Source: Deltaproteobacteria bacterium (GTDB lineage: Bacteria > Desulfobacterota > Syntrophia > Syntrophales > Smithellaceae). From it: DNA of 64,000 bases. A program made the translations under genes and the position numbers. Below, piece after piece: positions 56,059 to 64,000 of the stretch. Under the pieces are notes generated by a model. That model was not told the DNA's origin and did no database searches. It worked only from the letters and a program-made list of their open reading frames with translations. Each line of letters opens with the position of its first letter. The first letter of the stretch is position 1. The stretch lies in contig JAKLGV010000008.1 in the NCBI GenBank assembly GCA_022710585.1, positions 40,183-104,182 on the forward strand, written 5' to 3'.

Positions 56059-56845
56059 ATAAAGCCAGCGTGTTGTATTCTTTGATCGCTTTTACCGTTT
56101 CGGCAAAAAACAGCTCCTCGTCATCAATCAGATCCATCGCCCGCTGAAACAAATCTTTCAAACCATCATCACATAATGGTTCATCCCTGCGAAGGCCGAA
56201 TTTATCTTTATAAAGATTGATCCGGCCTTCCATATTCATCAGACTGTTCATGGATTCCTTCGTGATAAAATACTGAGCGCTATTCATCACATCGATAATC
56301 TCCTGTTCCGGCAGGCCATAGAGCCAGTTCATCGTTGCCACAAACTCATCCATTTTCTTCTCCGCCGTGTAGTGGACGGCCTCCACCAGCACATCAATGG
56401 TTTTATACGCGTGGATATGCTTTAAAATGACCAGATCATAAATCATCTCGATAATGAGATGGGACTGATAAACGGCATCGTTTAAAGAAATGTCCTTACC
56501 GATGATTTCGTGGACGGCCATGATGGCTTTTACAAGACGGTTGCCTTTGAGATAGGAATATCCCCGGGAATTGACGTCGAATTCTTCCTGACAATCGGCA
56601 CAGATGTAGCCGTAGTGAGAAAGATCATCGATCAGCAGATGATACATCACATAATCCGACTTGGGATATTGGCCGGGCGCCTGCAAAGACCGCCGCAGGT
56701 TATGCGTTCGGGCGGAGCTGATCCGGGGATGAATAGCCAGCAGATCCGGAGCGACATTATAAATATAAATATCCGGTTCCACATCCCGTAAACCGGCAGC
56801 GGTCAAGACCTGCTGTAAAAAATAAGTATGGGTGAGCATGAACAT
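56051..56845 (-). CDS. Conserved protein of unknown function, His/Asp-rich N-terminus
   Basis: A 264-residue soluble protein without signal peptide. Its N-terminal 90 residues show [24 protein letters not shown] and [12 protein letters not shown]: a D/H pattern like that of zinc-dependent phospholipase C or HD-type hydrolases, but no family is assigned with confidence. The C-terminal half is helical. The start is ATG 56845 or 56839. It is co-directional with the DUF4911 gene just upstream and overlaps rpmB by eight bases. Confidence 0.65.
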   Translation of the reverse strand: MFMLTHTYFLQQVLTAAGLRDVEPDIYIYNVAPDLLAIHPRISSARTHNLRRSLQAPGQYPKSDYVMYHLLIDDLSHYGYICADCQEEFDVNSRGYSYLKGNRLVKAIMAVHEIIGKDISLNDAVYQSHLIIEMIYDLVILKHIHAYKTIDVLVEAVHYTAEKKMDEFVATMNWLYGLPEQEIIDVMNSAQYFITKESMNSLMNMEGRINLYKDKFGLRRDEPLCDDGLKDLFQRAMDLIDDEELFFAETVKAIKEYNTLALFK

Positions 56846-56847
56846 GG

Positions 56848-57072
56848 TTAAGTTTCCCGATCGTCCGATATTTCTTTGAGTCCGTATTGTCGTTGAAGCT
56901 CATCGATCAATCCATTCATTGCCGGCAGGAAATCGGGCATGATGGAGATACGAAGAATTGCTTTTTGAGCATCCATCGTGGAAACCGTCGCCATGCCATC
57001 GTAGCCTTCGATAATAAACTGCACCGCGACGATATGTTTCCTTTCTATCTGAAAAAATGTATGGATCATCAT
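56848..57072 (-). CDS. DUF4911 family protein
   Basis: A 74-residue protein with the family pattern HIVAVQFIIEGYDGMATVSTMDAQKAILRISI, seen in small deltaproteobacterial proteins that are often next to one another's conserved neighbours. Function unknown. It is two bases upstream of the 264-residue gene on the same strand and forms a two-gene unit with it. Confidence 0.75.
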   Translation of the reverse strand: MMIHTFFQIERKHIVAVQFIIEGYDGMATVSTMDAQKAILRISIMPDFLPAMNGLIDELQRQYGLKEISDDRET

Positions 57073-57095
57073 TTTATTATTTTATCAGTTAACGT

Positions 57096-57124
57096 TTGAC
57101 GCCGCCAGATAAAGACTGTATGAT
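57096..57124 (+). promoter_or_regulatory. Strong sigma-70 promoter for the DUF3857 lipoprotein
   Basis: TTGACG at 57096-57101, 17-base spacer, TATGAT at 57119-57124; transcription would start near 57131, 17 bases before the ATG. One of the best promoter matches in the window. Confidence 0.75.
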
Positions 57125-57147
57125 CGCGAAAAAAGCAAGGATAATTT

Positions 57148-59061
57148 ATGCGCTTTTATAGAAAATTATTAATTTTATTATCGATTTTTATTTTATCATG
57201 CTCCACCGGCAACCCGAATATCAGAAGCATCTCCGGGGGAGATGTCCGTTCTTTTCTGGATAAAACTCCCAAATCCGAAGAACACCCCAACGCCGGCGCC
57301 AATCTTTTGTATTCCTACAGTAATGTCGAATTTTCTGAAGACGGCACCAGCACGACCAGAGTCCTGGAGCGGTATAAAATATTCAACGAGCGCGGACGTA
57401 GCTTTGCCTCTAAATCCATTCCTTATCGCGAAGGCTATCAGGAGGTTAAAATCATCTTCGCCAACACGATCAAACCGGATGGAACGATGATCTCCCTGGA
57501 TGAAAAGGATATCATCGATGCCTCTCAACACGCCGGATATGAATTCTACACCGATATCAAAGTCAAAAAATTCACCATGCCGGCTATTGAAAATGACTGC
57601 GTTATAGAGGTCGCCTATGAAATTAAAAATCTCCAGCCGATCCTGGGCATGGATTACGCGGACACTTTTTTCTGCCGGAATCTCTTCCCGATCGAAGAGG
57701 ATATCGCCGAAGTCGTTTTGCCGGCAGACACCGAATTGAAATACAAAAAATTCCAAACGGACATTACGCCGGAAATCCGCAAGGACGGCAATAAAACAAA
57801 ATATGTCTTCGTGAACAAATCCCAAAAGGAAATCATCCCGGAATCGAGAATGCCCTCGCTTCAGGATCGTGAAACGTTTCCCCAACTTACCTTCTGGACG
57901 CTGGATCGCTGGGACACCATTTCCCGGTGGTATACAAAGATTTTCCGGGAGCAGATGAAAACCAGCGCAGAGCTGGAGCTTTTCACGAAAAAACTGGTCG
58001 CCGACCAGAAGACCGATGAGGATAAAATCAACGCCATTTTCAATTTCGTCTCCCAGAATATCCGCTATATTGCCGTTTTGCTGGGACCTCACACCCACAA
58101 GCCTCATGAGGCCTATCAGATTTTTCAGAAAAGATACGGCGACTGCAAAGACAAGACCGTCCTCCTGCTGACGATGCTGAAAATCGCCGGCATTCAGGGC
58201 ATGCCAGCGCTCGTCCCCACCAACGGCAAATATTTTGACGATTCCATTCCGACGATTGGCGCGTTCAATCACGTTATTGCCGCCGTTCCCATCAGCGATC
58301 AATATTACTGGCTGGATGCGACCAATGAAGCGGCTTCTTTTGATTCGCCGCCGTTTACCCTCCCAACAAAAGTTTTTCTGATTCATGAAGACGGCTCGTA
58401 TTGTTTTGTAACCACCCCGCCATTAAATGACAAAAAGGATTATTATCGATTGAATATCGGTTTCACGATCAACAGCGAGGGCAATGCCGATATTGACTAC
58501 GACTATCATTTTTTCGGGAAGGCGGCCGAATCCATCCGATATTCCTTTAAATACGCGCCACCGGAGCAGCGAAAAAAGTTTTTTGAAAACAGCGGTATTG
58601 AGGTCCGGGAACTCCAACTGGGGAGTTTCACGGAGACAAGAAATCCTTTCAATATTAAACTAACCGGCACGATGAAAAACCTTGCCCAGGTGCTGGATGA
58701 AGAAACAATGGTTTTATCCAATATTATAGCGTTTGACGCATATAAGGATATTACGGCGGCCAACAACAGACAGTATCCCATCAGTCTGACTCAATCAGTC
58801 TATTCGATTGAAAACAATTCCTATAAATTTCCCGCCGGCTTTAAAATCAAGAGGCTGCCCCGGAACTATACGTTTAAAAAGCCTTTCCGGTTCAGAAGCG
58901 AAAAATACAGCTTTGACGGTTCTAGCTTTCAGGTTTCCGTGGAATCAAAAAATGAAGACCATACCGTACCTGTTGATAATATTAATGAATTCAAGAAATA
59001 TGCCGAGGAATTGCAGAAGCATGAATCATCGGTCAAAAATATTATTTTTGAGAAAAAATAG
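57148..59061 (+). CDS. DUF3857/transglutaminase-like lipoprotein
   Basis: A 637-residue lipoprotein: signal peptide with lipobox FILSC near residue 19, a DUF3857 beta domain (about 50-230), then a transglutaminase-like cysteine protease fold. The Cys lies in KRYGDCKDKTVLLLTMLK, the His in GAFNHVIAAV and the Asp in YYWLDATNE, a complete triad. The last 200 residues resemble the DUF2569/DUF3858-like tail. Such proteins are common in Bacteroidota and deltaproteobacteria, and their substrate is not known. Confidence 0.87.
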   Translation: MRFYRKLLILLSIFILSCSTGNPNIRSISGGDVRSFLDKTPKSEEHPNAGANLLYSYSNVEFSEDGTSTTRVLERYKIFNERGRSFASKSIPYREGYQEVKIIFANTIKPDGTMISLDEKDIIDASQHAGYEFYTDIKVKKFTMPAIENDCVIEVAYEIKNLQPILGMDYADTFFCRNLFPIEEDIAEVVLPADTELKYKKFQTDITPEIRKDGNKTKYVFVNKSQKEIIPESRMPSLQDRETFPQLTFWTLDRWDTISRWYTKIFREQMKTSAELELFTKKLVADQKTDEDKINAIFNFVSQNIRYIAVLLGPHTHKPHEAYQIFQKRYGDCKDKTVLLLTMLKIAGIQGMPALVPTNGKYFDDSIPTIGAFNHVIAAVPISDQYYWLDATNEAASFDSPPFTLPTKVFLIHEDGSYCFVTTPPLNDKKDYYRLNIGFTINSEGNADIDYDYHFFGKAAESIRYSFKYAPPEQRKKFFENSGIEVRELQLGSFTETRNPFNIKLTGTMKNLAQVLDEETMVLSNIIAFDAYKDITAANNRQYPISLTQSVYSIENNSYKFPAGFKIKRLPRNYTFKKPFRFRSEKYSFDGSSFQVSVESKNEDHTVPVDNINEFKKYAEELQKHESSVKNIIFEKK

Positions 59062-59068
59062 CAAATGC

Positions 59069-59096
59069 TTGACACAGAGATAAGCATTGATATGAT
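59069..59096 (+). promoter_or_regulatory. Promoter for recJ
   Basis: TTGACA at 59069-59074, a 16-base spacer and TATGAT at 59091-59096, 29 bases before the recJ ATG. Confidence 0.75.
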
Positions 59097-59125
59097 AGCA
59101 AAAAAGAATATAAGAAAGCATTGTA

Positions 59126-60865
59126 ATGACCATAAATAATCCGTTGCCGCTGTCCAAGTGGAACATAAATGAAGCAGACGATAAACATACAGAGGAATTG
59201 TTAAGCAGGGAGTTTGGCGTTCATCCTATCATTTCACAAATTCTCATGAACAGAGGATTCCGGGATATTGAATCCGCCCGCCGTTTTCTTCACCCGTCAC
59301 TGAATGATCTGCACAGCCCTTTTCTGATGAAAGATATCAAAAAGGGCATCGCGCGTTTAATGAAAGCCATCCATGACAAGGAAAAAATTGTCATCTACGG
59401 CGATTATGACGCGGACGGCATTACGTCCGTTGTGATTCTTTTAAAATTCATCAGACAGGTTACGCCCCTGATTGACTACTATATTCCCGACAGAATTCAG
59501 GAAGGCTACGGTCTGAGAATACCGGCTATTGATAAATTCAAAAAGGGTAACGTCAGTCTGATCATCACCGTTGATTGCGGCATTTCCGACGTGGAACAAA
59601 TCGCTTATGCGCAATCCATCGGGATTGATACGATTGTTCTGGATCATCACGAAATTTCGGGCGAGCTTCCTCCGGCCGTCGCGGCCATTAATCCCAACCG
59701 GGAAGATTGCCCCTTTCCTTTTAAGGGACTGGCCGGCGTGGGTATTGCCTATAATTTTCTCATCGCCCTGCGCGGCTCCTTAAACAAGGAAGGCTTCTGG
59801 AAAGATAAAAATTATCCCAACCTGAAAGAATATCTGGACATCGTCTCTCTGGGAACCATCGGCGACATTGCGCCCCTGATCGATGAAAACCGGATCTTTA
59901 CAAAGATCGGGCTGGAATTGATTACCGAAGGCAAACGACCCGGCATCAAAGCGCTGAAAGAAGTCAGCGGCGTTGATAATCAGCCGATCGATTCGTTCAA
60001 GGCGTCTTTTTCTCTCATCCCCAGAATCAACGCCGCCGGACGCATTGCGTCGCCGTCCGATGCCGTCCAGTTGCTGCTGACCGATGATCTTTCGGAAGCC
60101 CGCGTCCTGGCTGAGAAGCTCGATTCCTACAACCGCAACCGTCAAGCCATGGAAAAGAAAATCCTCAGTGATATTCTCGAAATGATCAACCGCAGCGACA
60201 CGATGGATAAAATGAATTCACTGGTCTTCTCGTCCGACCAGTGGCATCCGGGCATCATCGGCATCGTTGCCTCCCGCCTCGTGGAGCTTTTCAACCGTCC
60301 CGCCTTTGTCATCAGTCTGCAAAACGGAATGGGCAAGGGTTCCGGACGAAGCATCTCCGGGTTCAATATCTACAAGGGAATTCAGCAGTGCGCGCATCTT
60401 CTTGCGTCTTACGGCGGCCATTATCACGCCGCCGGCATCTCGATTAAAAAAGAGAACATTGCCGAATTTGCCGCTCTGCTGGATCAGATCACCCTGGACA
60501 ACGCTCAGATTTCGGATGTGTCCGTTCAAACGAACATCGACGCGGAATGTCCGATCGCCAACACCCGCGCCGATTGGATCACCCAGTTTGAACTGCTGGC
60601 GCCGTTCGGCAGCAAAAATCCCGAACCGTTACTGTACGCCCGTGATGTTAGAGCCTCCTCTTTATTTATTGTCGGCAATAATCATTTGAAGATGTCGCTC
60701 AACAGCAATGGCGCGTCCCGCGATTCCATCTGGTTTAATATGGGCAAATATATCCACACGCTCAACGGCACCGCCTTTGACCTGGTTTTCACGCCGCAAA
60801 TCAACAACTGGAACGGTTCTCAGGATGTACAACTTAAAATCAAAGATATTAACATAATCTCTTGA
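59126..60865 (+). CDS. recJ: Single-stranded-DNA exonuclease RecJ
   Basis: A 579-residue 5'-3' ssDNA exonuclease for RecFOR recombination and mismatch repair. The DHH domain has IYGDYDADGITS near residue 92, TVDCGISD and VLDHHEI, followed by the DHHA1 domain with SGGHYHAAGISIK-type GGHxxAAG (here GGHYHAAG) and a C-terminal OB domain. Metal-binding motifs are intact. Confidence 0.95.
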   Translation: MTINNPLPLSKWNINEADDKHTEELLSREFGVHPIISQILMNRGFRDIESARRFLHPSLNDLHSPFLMKDIKKGIARLMKAIHDKEKIVIYGDYDADGITSVVILLKFIRQVTPLIDYYIPDRIQEGYGLRIPAIDKFKKGNVSLIITVDCGISDVEQIAYAQSIGIDTIVLDHHEISGELPPAVAAINPNREDCPFPFKGLAGVGIAYNFLIALRGSLNKEGFWKDKNYPNLKEYLDIVSLGTIGDIAPLIDENRIFTKIGLELITEGKRPGIKALKEVSGVDNQPIDSFKASFSLIPRINAAGRIASPSDAVQLLLTDDLSEARVLAEKLDSYNRNRQAMEKKILSDILEMINRSDTMDKMNSLVFSSDQWHPGIIGIVASRLVELFNRPAFVISLQNGMGKGSGRSISGFNIYKGIQQCAHLLASYGGHYHAAGISIKKENIAEFAALLDQITLDNAQISDVSVQTNIDAECPIANTRADWITQFELLAPFGSKNPEPLLYARDVRASSLFIVGNNHLKMSLNSNGASRDSIWFNMGKYIHTLNGTAFDLVFTPQINNWNGSQDVQLKIKDINIIS

Positions 60866-60887
60866 GTTTATGAGGAGACAAAAAGAT

Positions 60888-61274
60888 ATGAACTTGTCCA
60901 CCAGAGCGGCCATGTTGAACGCCCTGCTGTTCCCGGGATGGGGACATATTTATCTGCGAAAATACTGGAGAGGTATTTTTATCATCGTGGGAATCTTGGC
61001 CGGTCTTTTATCTATTGTTTGGTCAATATCTCAAGCCACTCTTGAAATTTTAAAAAAGACACCTGTGCCAAAAGGGACCGTTAATCCGGCTCTGATTATC
61101 GAATTAACGATGAAAACTTTACAATCGGCAAATTATTCTCAGATCGTGCCGGTAACGTTTTTAATAATATTCCTGTGGATTCTATCCATCATCGATGCTT
61201 ATTTGATTGGCAGGAAGAAAATGTCAAATATTAATACGCCCGCTGATCAACAATCAGCTTCTCCTCCGGTTTGA
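60888..61274 (+). CDS. Small membrane protein with FPGWGHIYLRKYWRG motif
   Basis: A 128-residue protein with an N-terminal LLFPGWGHIYLRKYWRGIFIIVG motif typical of DUF5683/TM2-like proteins and two transmembrane helices (about 25-47 and 85-105). ATG 60888 is preferred over ATG 60870 because GAGGAG at 60871-60876 is upstream. It follows recJ by 22 bases. Its last 44 bases overlap the end of the convergent ligase gene. Function unknown. Confidence 0.75.
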   Translation: MNLSTRAAMLNALLFPGWGHIYLRKYWRGIFIIVGILAGLLSIVWSISQATLEILKKTPVPKGTVNPALIIELTMKTLQSANYSQIVPVTFLIIFLWILSIIDAYLIGRKKMSNINTPADQQSASPPV

Positions 61275-62484
61275 TTTCGCCGGTATTCAAATATTCGAGA
61301 TTATTGATTCCCACCGTGCAGATTTCGCGGAATACTTTTTTAAAATTCTCCTCCCATGAGGCGCTGCCGATTTCCGGCGATATTTTTTCAATCCGCAATT
61401 TTAAGACATCCTCATGACCGCTTCGACTGACCACAACCTGCAACGGCAAATTATTGAATTTCGCCTGAAGCATTTTGATCTGGCTGGGCGCCACAAATAA
61501 TCCGCGAACCTTTACCGCGTCCCCCACCCTGCCCGCAATTCCGGCCAGACGGTATGATGTCCGTCCACAGGGACAAGGTTCGTTAATCAAACGCGACAAG
61601 TCACCCGTTCCGAAGCGCAGCAAAAAGAAAATATCGTTGAGTCTGGTCACCACGATTTCACCAAGTTCTCCGTCTGGAACATTCTTGCCGGTTGCCGGAT
61701 CAACGATTTCGACGATTGTTTCTTCACAGATATGCCAGCCCTTTTTCTCCGGACACTCATACGCCACATCGCCGACTTCCGTCGCGCCGTACATCTGATA
61801 CGTATCAATACCGTAATCATTTTCAAAACTCCGGCGCAAAGCAGGCAGCAGCGGCTCGGCGGCAAAGCAGGCTTTCCTGATCAGAAAATCATTTTTGAAA
61901 TCGAAGCCCATTTCTTTTGATTTTTCAATGATGGCTTTTAAGAAACTGGGCGTTCCGACATAAGCGGTGACTTTCAAATCTTTGATTAATTGAACCTGAA
62001 TTTGAGATGATGATGCTCCCGACGGTACAACCGTTGCGCCGACCCTGCGCAGGCCATTATGAAATGTCAAGCCGGCCGCAACCAGGTGATACGAAAAGGC
62101 ACAGAGTGCTATATCCTTTGGGCCAATACCAGCGGCAAAAAACGCCCGTGCCCATAAATAATCGGTTTCGGAAAGATGCGGCTCGTAAACCGGTCCGGGA
62201 GAAGTAAAAATCCGGTCAACGTTAATATCCGGATTTTCCAACCCCGCATAAGGCGGCTGCTGCATCTCCATGTCTACCAATTTCTCGCGCGATGTAACCG
62301 GCAGACTCTCCAGATCTTCACGTGATTTTATTTCAGCGGGATTGATACCGGCATCATCAAGCATCTTCTTCAGGCGAGCCGATTTCTCGTAACCAAGCTT
62401 CACCATCTCCACCAGCGCCTTATCCTGCTTTTTTTTTCTTTTCTTCTGTTCTAACGATTCATTTTTATCAAATAACTGATTCAT
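61231..62484 (-). CDS. Phenylacetate-CoA ligase (PaaK) family protein
   Basis: A 417-residue ATP-dependent acyl-CoA ligase of the PaaK branch. N-terminal coiled-coil-like start, then VVPSGASSSQIQVQLIKD, TAYVGTPSFLKAIIE, the YGATEVGD adenylation motif near residue 230, RFGTGDLSRLI, and a C-terminal PaaK-type domain with RLAGIAGRVGDAVKVRGLFVAPSQI. In anaerobes such ligases activate phenylacetate or other aromatic acids, consistent with IorAB elsewhere in the window. The exact acid is not predicted. It is 16 bases after the 57-residue gene. Confidence 0.85.
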   Translation of the reverse strand: MNQLFDKNESLEQKKRKKKQDKALVEMVKLGYEKSARLKKMLDDAGINPAEIKSREDLESLPVTSREKLVDMEMQQPPYAGLENPDINVDRIFTSPGPVYEPHLSETDYLWARAFFAAGIGPKDIALCAFSYHLVAAGLTFHNGLRRVGATVVPSGASSSQIQVQLIKDLKVTAYVGTPSFLKAIIEKSKEMGFDFKNDFLIRKACFAAEPLLPALRRSFENDYGIDTYQMYGATEVGDVAYECPEKKGWHICEETIVEIVDPATGKNVPDGELGEIVVTRLNDIFFLLRFGTGDLSRLINEPCPCGRTSYRLAGIAGRVGDAVKVRGLFVAPSQIKMLQAKFNNLPLQVVVSRSGHEDVLKLRIEKISPEIGSASWEENFKKVFREICTVGINNLEYLNTGEIKPEEKLIVDQRAY

Positions 62485-62499
62485 ACATTTCCTTTTGCA

Positions 62500-62673
62500 T
62501 TATTTTTTATTTCCAAGAGCAGCCAATGTTCTTTGCACCGTGTTGTTTTTTGGATTCCTTTCAATTATTTCCCTTCCTGCGCTGGATTTTGCCAGAGAAA
62601 GACATACTTTCCTCAATTCATTTACCAGCTTCAATCTTTTTGCAACAGCATCGGGACTCATATCAATTTTCAT
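62500..62673 (-). CDS. Small conserved-looking 57-residue protein
   Basis: A short gene missed by a 60-residue cutoff: ATG 62673 with GAGGAG upstream, ending at 62500. The product MKIDMSPDAVAKRLKLVNE continues through LRKVCLSLAKS and ends with KNNTVQRTLAALGNKK; it is a charged helical protein. It overlaps the nucleotidyltransferase stop by 11 bases and is followed by the PaaK-like gene, so it is translated in the same operon. Its likely partner is the nucleotidyltransferase. Function unknown; a toxin-antitoxin-like pair is speculative. Confidence 0.65.
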   Translation of the reverse strand: MKIDMSPDAVAKRLKLVNELRKVCLSLAKSSAGREIIERNPKNNTVQRTLAALGNKK

Positions 62674-63127
62674 TTTCCAAGCTCCTCAGATATTCAATAT
62701 CATCCCTATCCTGACCGCTGTTGCGTAAAGATTTCAGTAAAATCAGTCCCTGAGGAGACAGTACTTTCAAAGGACATCCTTCCCATTCTATCGTCTTACG
62801 ATTATCCCACGCTTCTTGCGTTGCCGGCGTTACAATAAGAAAATCCAAAATAAAATATTCACCGGAAACTTTATCAACCTTGCTCAACCTTTGAAGCTTG
62901 ACGGCGCCATCGTTAAATTCCATCATCGCGGAAGTCATCGTATAACCAAGTTCGTGAGCTATCTTTTTGGCCACAGAAAAATAATCCAACTGAACCATCA
63001 CATCAATATCTAGGGTTGCGCGGGGTCTTGCATAAATGGCGATAGCCAACCCTCCGCACAAAGCGTAATCAATGCCAGCTTGATGTAATTTCTTAGCTAT
63101 CTTCTTGAGTTCTTCCAACAAATCCAT
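62663..63127 (-). CDS. Nucleotidyltransferase-fold protein
   Basis: A 154-residue protein of the minimal/AbiEii-like nucleotidyltransferase type. Its catalytic motif is CGGLAIAIYARPRATLDIDV, with GG and the DxD-type pair; a third acidic residue is in YFILDFLIV. Proteins of this type often act with a partner in toxin-antitoxin or abortive-infection pairs, but housekeeping roles exist. It overlaps the next small gene by 11 bases, indicating coupling. No strong ribosome site at ATG 63127. Confidence 0.75.
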   Translation of the reverse strand: MDLLEELKKIAKKLHQAGIDYALCGGLAIAIYARPRATLDIDVMVQLDYFSVAKKIAHELGYTMTSAMMEFNDGAVKLQRLSKVDKVSGEYFILDFLIVTPATQEAWDNRKTIEWEGCPLKVLSPQGLILLKSLRNSGQDRDDIEYLRSLENEN

Positions 63128-63327
63128 TTCTATTCACTAACAGTCTCTTTGTAAATATTATAGGTTTTATTTATTCTTTTCAAAAGCATGGTTTGATATA
63201 TATAGCTACAATAAAAAAAATGCAATCTTTGACCCTCATTATCAATTCACCAGTCCTCAGATTTTTTTTTAATTGGAAATAATCAAAAAAACTGTTAAAC
63301 AGCCGCTCGGAAAAAGGAGGTTTTGAT

Positions 63328-63951
63328 ATGAACATAAAAGGCACATTTTTAACCATAACCAAATCGACTGTCATAGCGGCTTTCGGTTTGGAAAAATGGA
63401 ACAATTTTATGGTTAAAATGGTGGAGAAGGACAAATATTTCAAAGACAATGTTATCGTGACCGTCACGCTTGTTCCTGTGGAAAAATCTATCCTGCTCCT
63501 TGACGGGGTGATTGATGAATTCTTTAACGGTGACAAAAAGAATTCTTATGTGTTGTTTGGAAGGATTGCCGCTAAATTTGCCCTTTCAGAGGGCGGTTTT
63601 TATCATTATCTGATGCAGACAAAAGATTTAAAAACATTTGTCGAAACTAACCTGCCAAAGATCTGGTCGATCCATTTTGACGGAGGTTTTGTTACCGCGC
63701 GGCTGGAGAATAATTCCGTATTGATTAATATTACTGACTTTCCCGTTAAAAATCAATACTATGAAGGTTTTATTACAGCATACTATAGACAAGTTCTTAA
63801 AATATTCGGCAGGAAATCAACCGAAACGATTGTAAGGAGTCTTTCTGCCGGAAAGAATGATCTGTTAATAAAGTATGTGTTGAGTGCCAGGACATCGTGG
63901 ACAAAAAAAGTGCCAAGAGGTCGTGGACAAAGTTCTTTGACAATCGAATAG
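63328..63951 (+). CDS. Conserved unknown protein, 3' end replaced by an IS end
   Basis: An ORF of 207 residues, but only about the first 185 look native. KGTFLTITKSTVIAAFGLEKWNNF and LKTFVETNLPKIWSIHFDGGFVTARL resemble small heme-NO-binding-like or DUF2378-type proteins of deltaproteobacteria; family not assigned. From about codon 186 (base 63881) the sequence runs into insertion-sequence repeats and the tail is an artefact. AAGGAGG precedes the ATG. The native protein is probably nearly complete; only its last strand or tail is lost. Confidence 0.65.
   Translation: MNIKGTFLTITKSTVIAAFGLEKWNNFMVKMVEKDKYFKDNVIVTVTLVPVEKSILLLDGVIDEFFNGDKKNSYVLFGRIAAKFALSEGGFYHYLMQTKDLKTFVETNLPKIWSIHFDGGFVTARLENNSVLINITDFPVKNQYYEGFITAYYRQVLKIFGRKSTETIVRSLSAGKNDLLIKYVLSARTSWTKKVPRGRGQSSLTIE
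63884..63931 (+). repeat. Two terminal direct repeats of the IS end
   Basis: GTGCCAGGACATCGTGGACA (63884 on, then AA) and GTGCCAAGAGGTCGTGGACA (63910 on, then AA), 19 of 22 bases identical with a 26-base period. Likely transposase-binding sites. Confidence 0.7.
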
Positions 63952-63964
63952 CTATTACGACATT

Positions 63965-64000
63965 TCATGAACATCTAAAACAATTTGGAGGTGTTCATGA
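63965..64000 (+). promoter_or_regulatory. Hairpin covering the transposase start codon
   Basis: TCATGAACA (63965-63973) pairs perfectly with TGTTCATGA (63992-64000). The right arm contains the ATG at 63997, and the loop holds GGAGG, so the structure could limit translation of the transposase. Confidence 0.55.

Larger units (their letters stand above)
63881..64000 (+). mobile_element. Left end of an insertion sequence, probably IS21 family
   Basis: From 63881 (TGAGTGCC) the sequence carries two copies of a 22-base repeat 26 bases apart, then a ribosome site GGAGG and an ATG at 63997 opening a probable transposase that leaves the window. Repeated terminal motifs with TG at the tip are typical of IS21-type ends. 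The other end and the transposase are outside the window, so the family is tentative. Confidence 0.55.

Noticed and set aside
57196..58386. 396-residue minus-strand ORF opposite the DUF3857 lipoprotein
   Set aside because: It is antisense to a well-supported lipoprotein with intact lipobox and triad; it has no recognisable domain.

Overview
The window looks like a chromosomal segment of an anaerobic deltaproteobacterium (Desulfobacterota), probably close to Syntrophus/Smithella. This is inferred from gene content and order, not from a search: an indolepyruvate:ferredoxin oxidoreductase pair, a PGM-like putative homoserine kinase next to homoserine dehydrogenase, a PxxKW cysteine-rich protein, a DUF4911 protein, type IV pilus pseudopilins with PilY1, and a c-di-GMP riboswitch. 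No rRNA, CRISPR array or prophage was seen. There is one tRNA, and the left end of an insertion sequence at the right edge.

Layout. 1-7026: 3' end of a prepilin peptidase, then a pseudopilin operon (FimT/PilV/PilW/PilX/PilY1) behind a sigma-54-type promoter. 7145-15037: a plus-strand run of translation and secretion genes (argS, a SPOR protein, ffh, rpsP, khpA, rimM, trmD, a second SPOUT methyltransferase, rplS, rnhB, yraN). 15044-17386 (minus): UDP-glucose dehydrogenase and UDP-glucuronate decarboxylase, giving a route to UDP-xylose. 17584-26038: a small conserved protein, a CDP-alcohol phosphatidyltransferase, tRNA-Val(GAC), then thrS-infC-rpmI-rplT-pheS-pheT-ihfA-merR; infC appears to use an AUA start. 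26092-33283: PxxKW protein, dtd, a DUF1285-like gene, guaB, dnaE and a UPF0280 gene. 33434-41968 (minus): a CbpA-type DnaJ, iorB/iorA, a TPR membrane protein, a thioesterase, apgM-hom, a cupin lipoprotein and a PanE-like reductase.

42152-48528 is more accessory: a penicillin-acylase-type lipoprotein, cspA with a long structured leader, an alpha/beta hydrolase, a hemolysin III protein, a GEMM-I c-di-GMP riboswitch in front of a PAS-PAS-GGDEF diguanylate cyclase, and an overlooked 40-residue membrane protein. 48587-60865 holds recG, purM-purN, an FAD-type oxidoreductase, a phosphofructokinase, rpmB, two small-family genes, a DUF3857/transglutaminase lipoprotein and recJ. 60888-64000 holds a membrane protein, a minus-strand nucleotidyltransferase / 57-residue protein / PaaK-like ligase cluster, a conserved unknown whose 3' end is interrupted, and the IS end.

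Most of the window is ordinary core genome. The most interesting signals are regulatory or small: the riboswitch-cyclase pair, the AUA-initiated infC, the sigma-54 element before the pilin operon, the cspA leader with a small ORF over a terminator hairpin, the cysteine-repeat insertion inside PilY1's VWA region, two unlisted small genes (40 and 57 residues), the hom-linked candidate homoserine kinase, and the IS end whose transposase start codon is folded into a perfect hairpin. I did not find a clearly new multi-gene system; the nucleotidyltransferase/57-aa pair is the nearest candidate.
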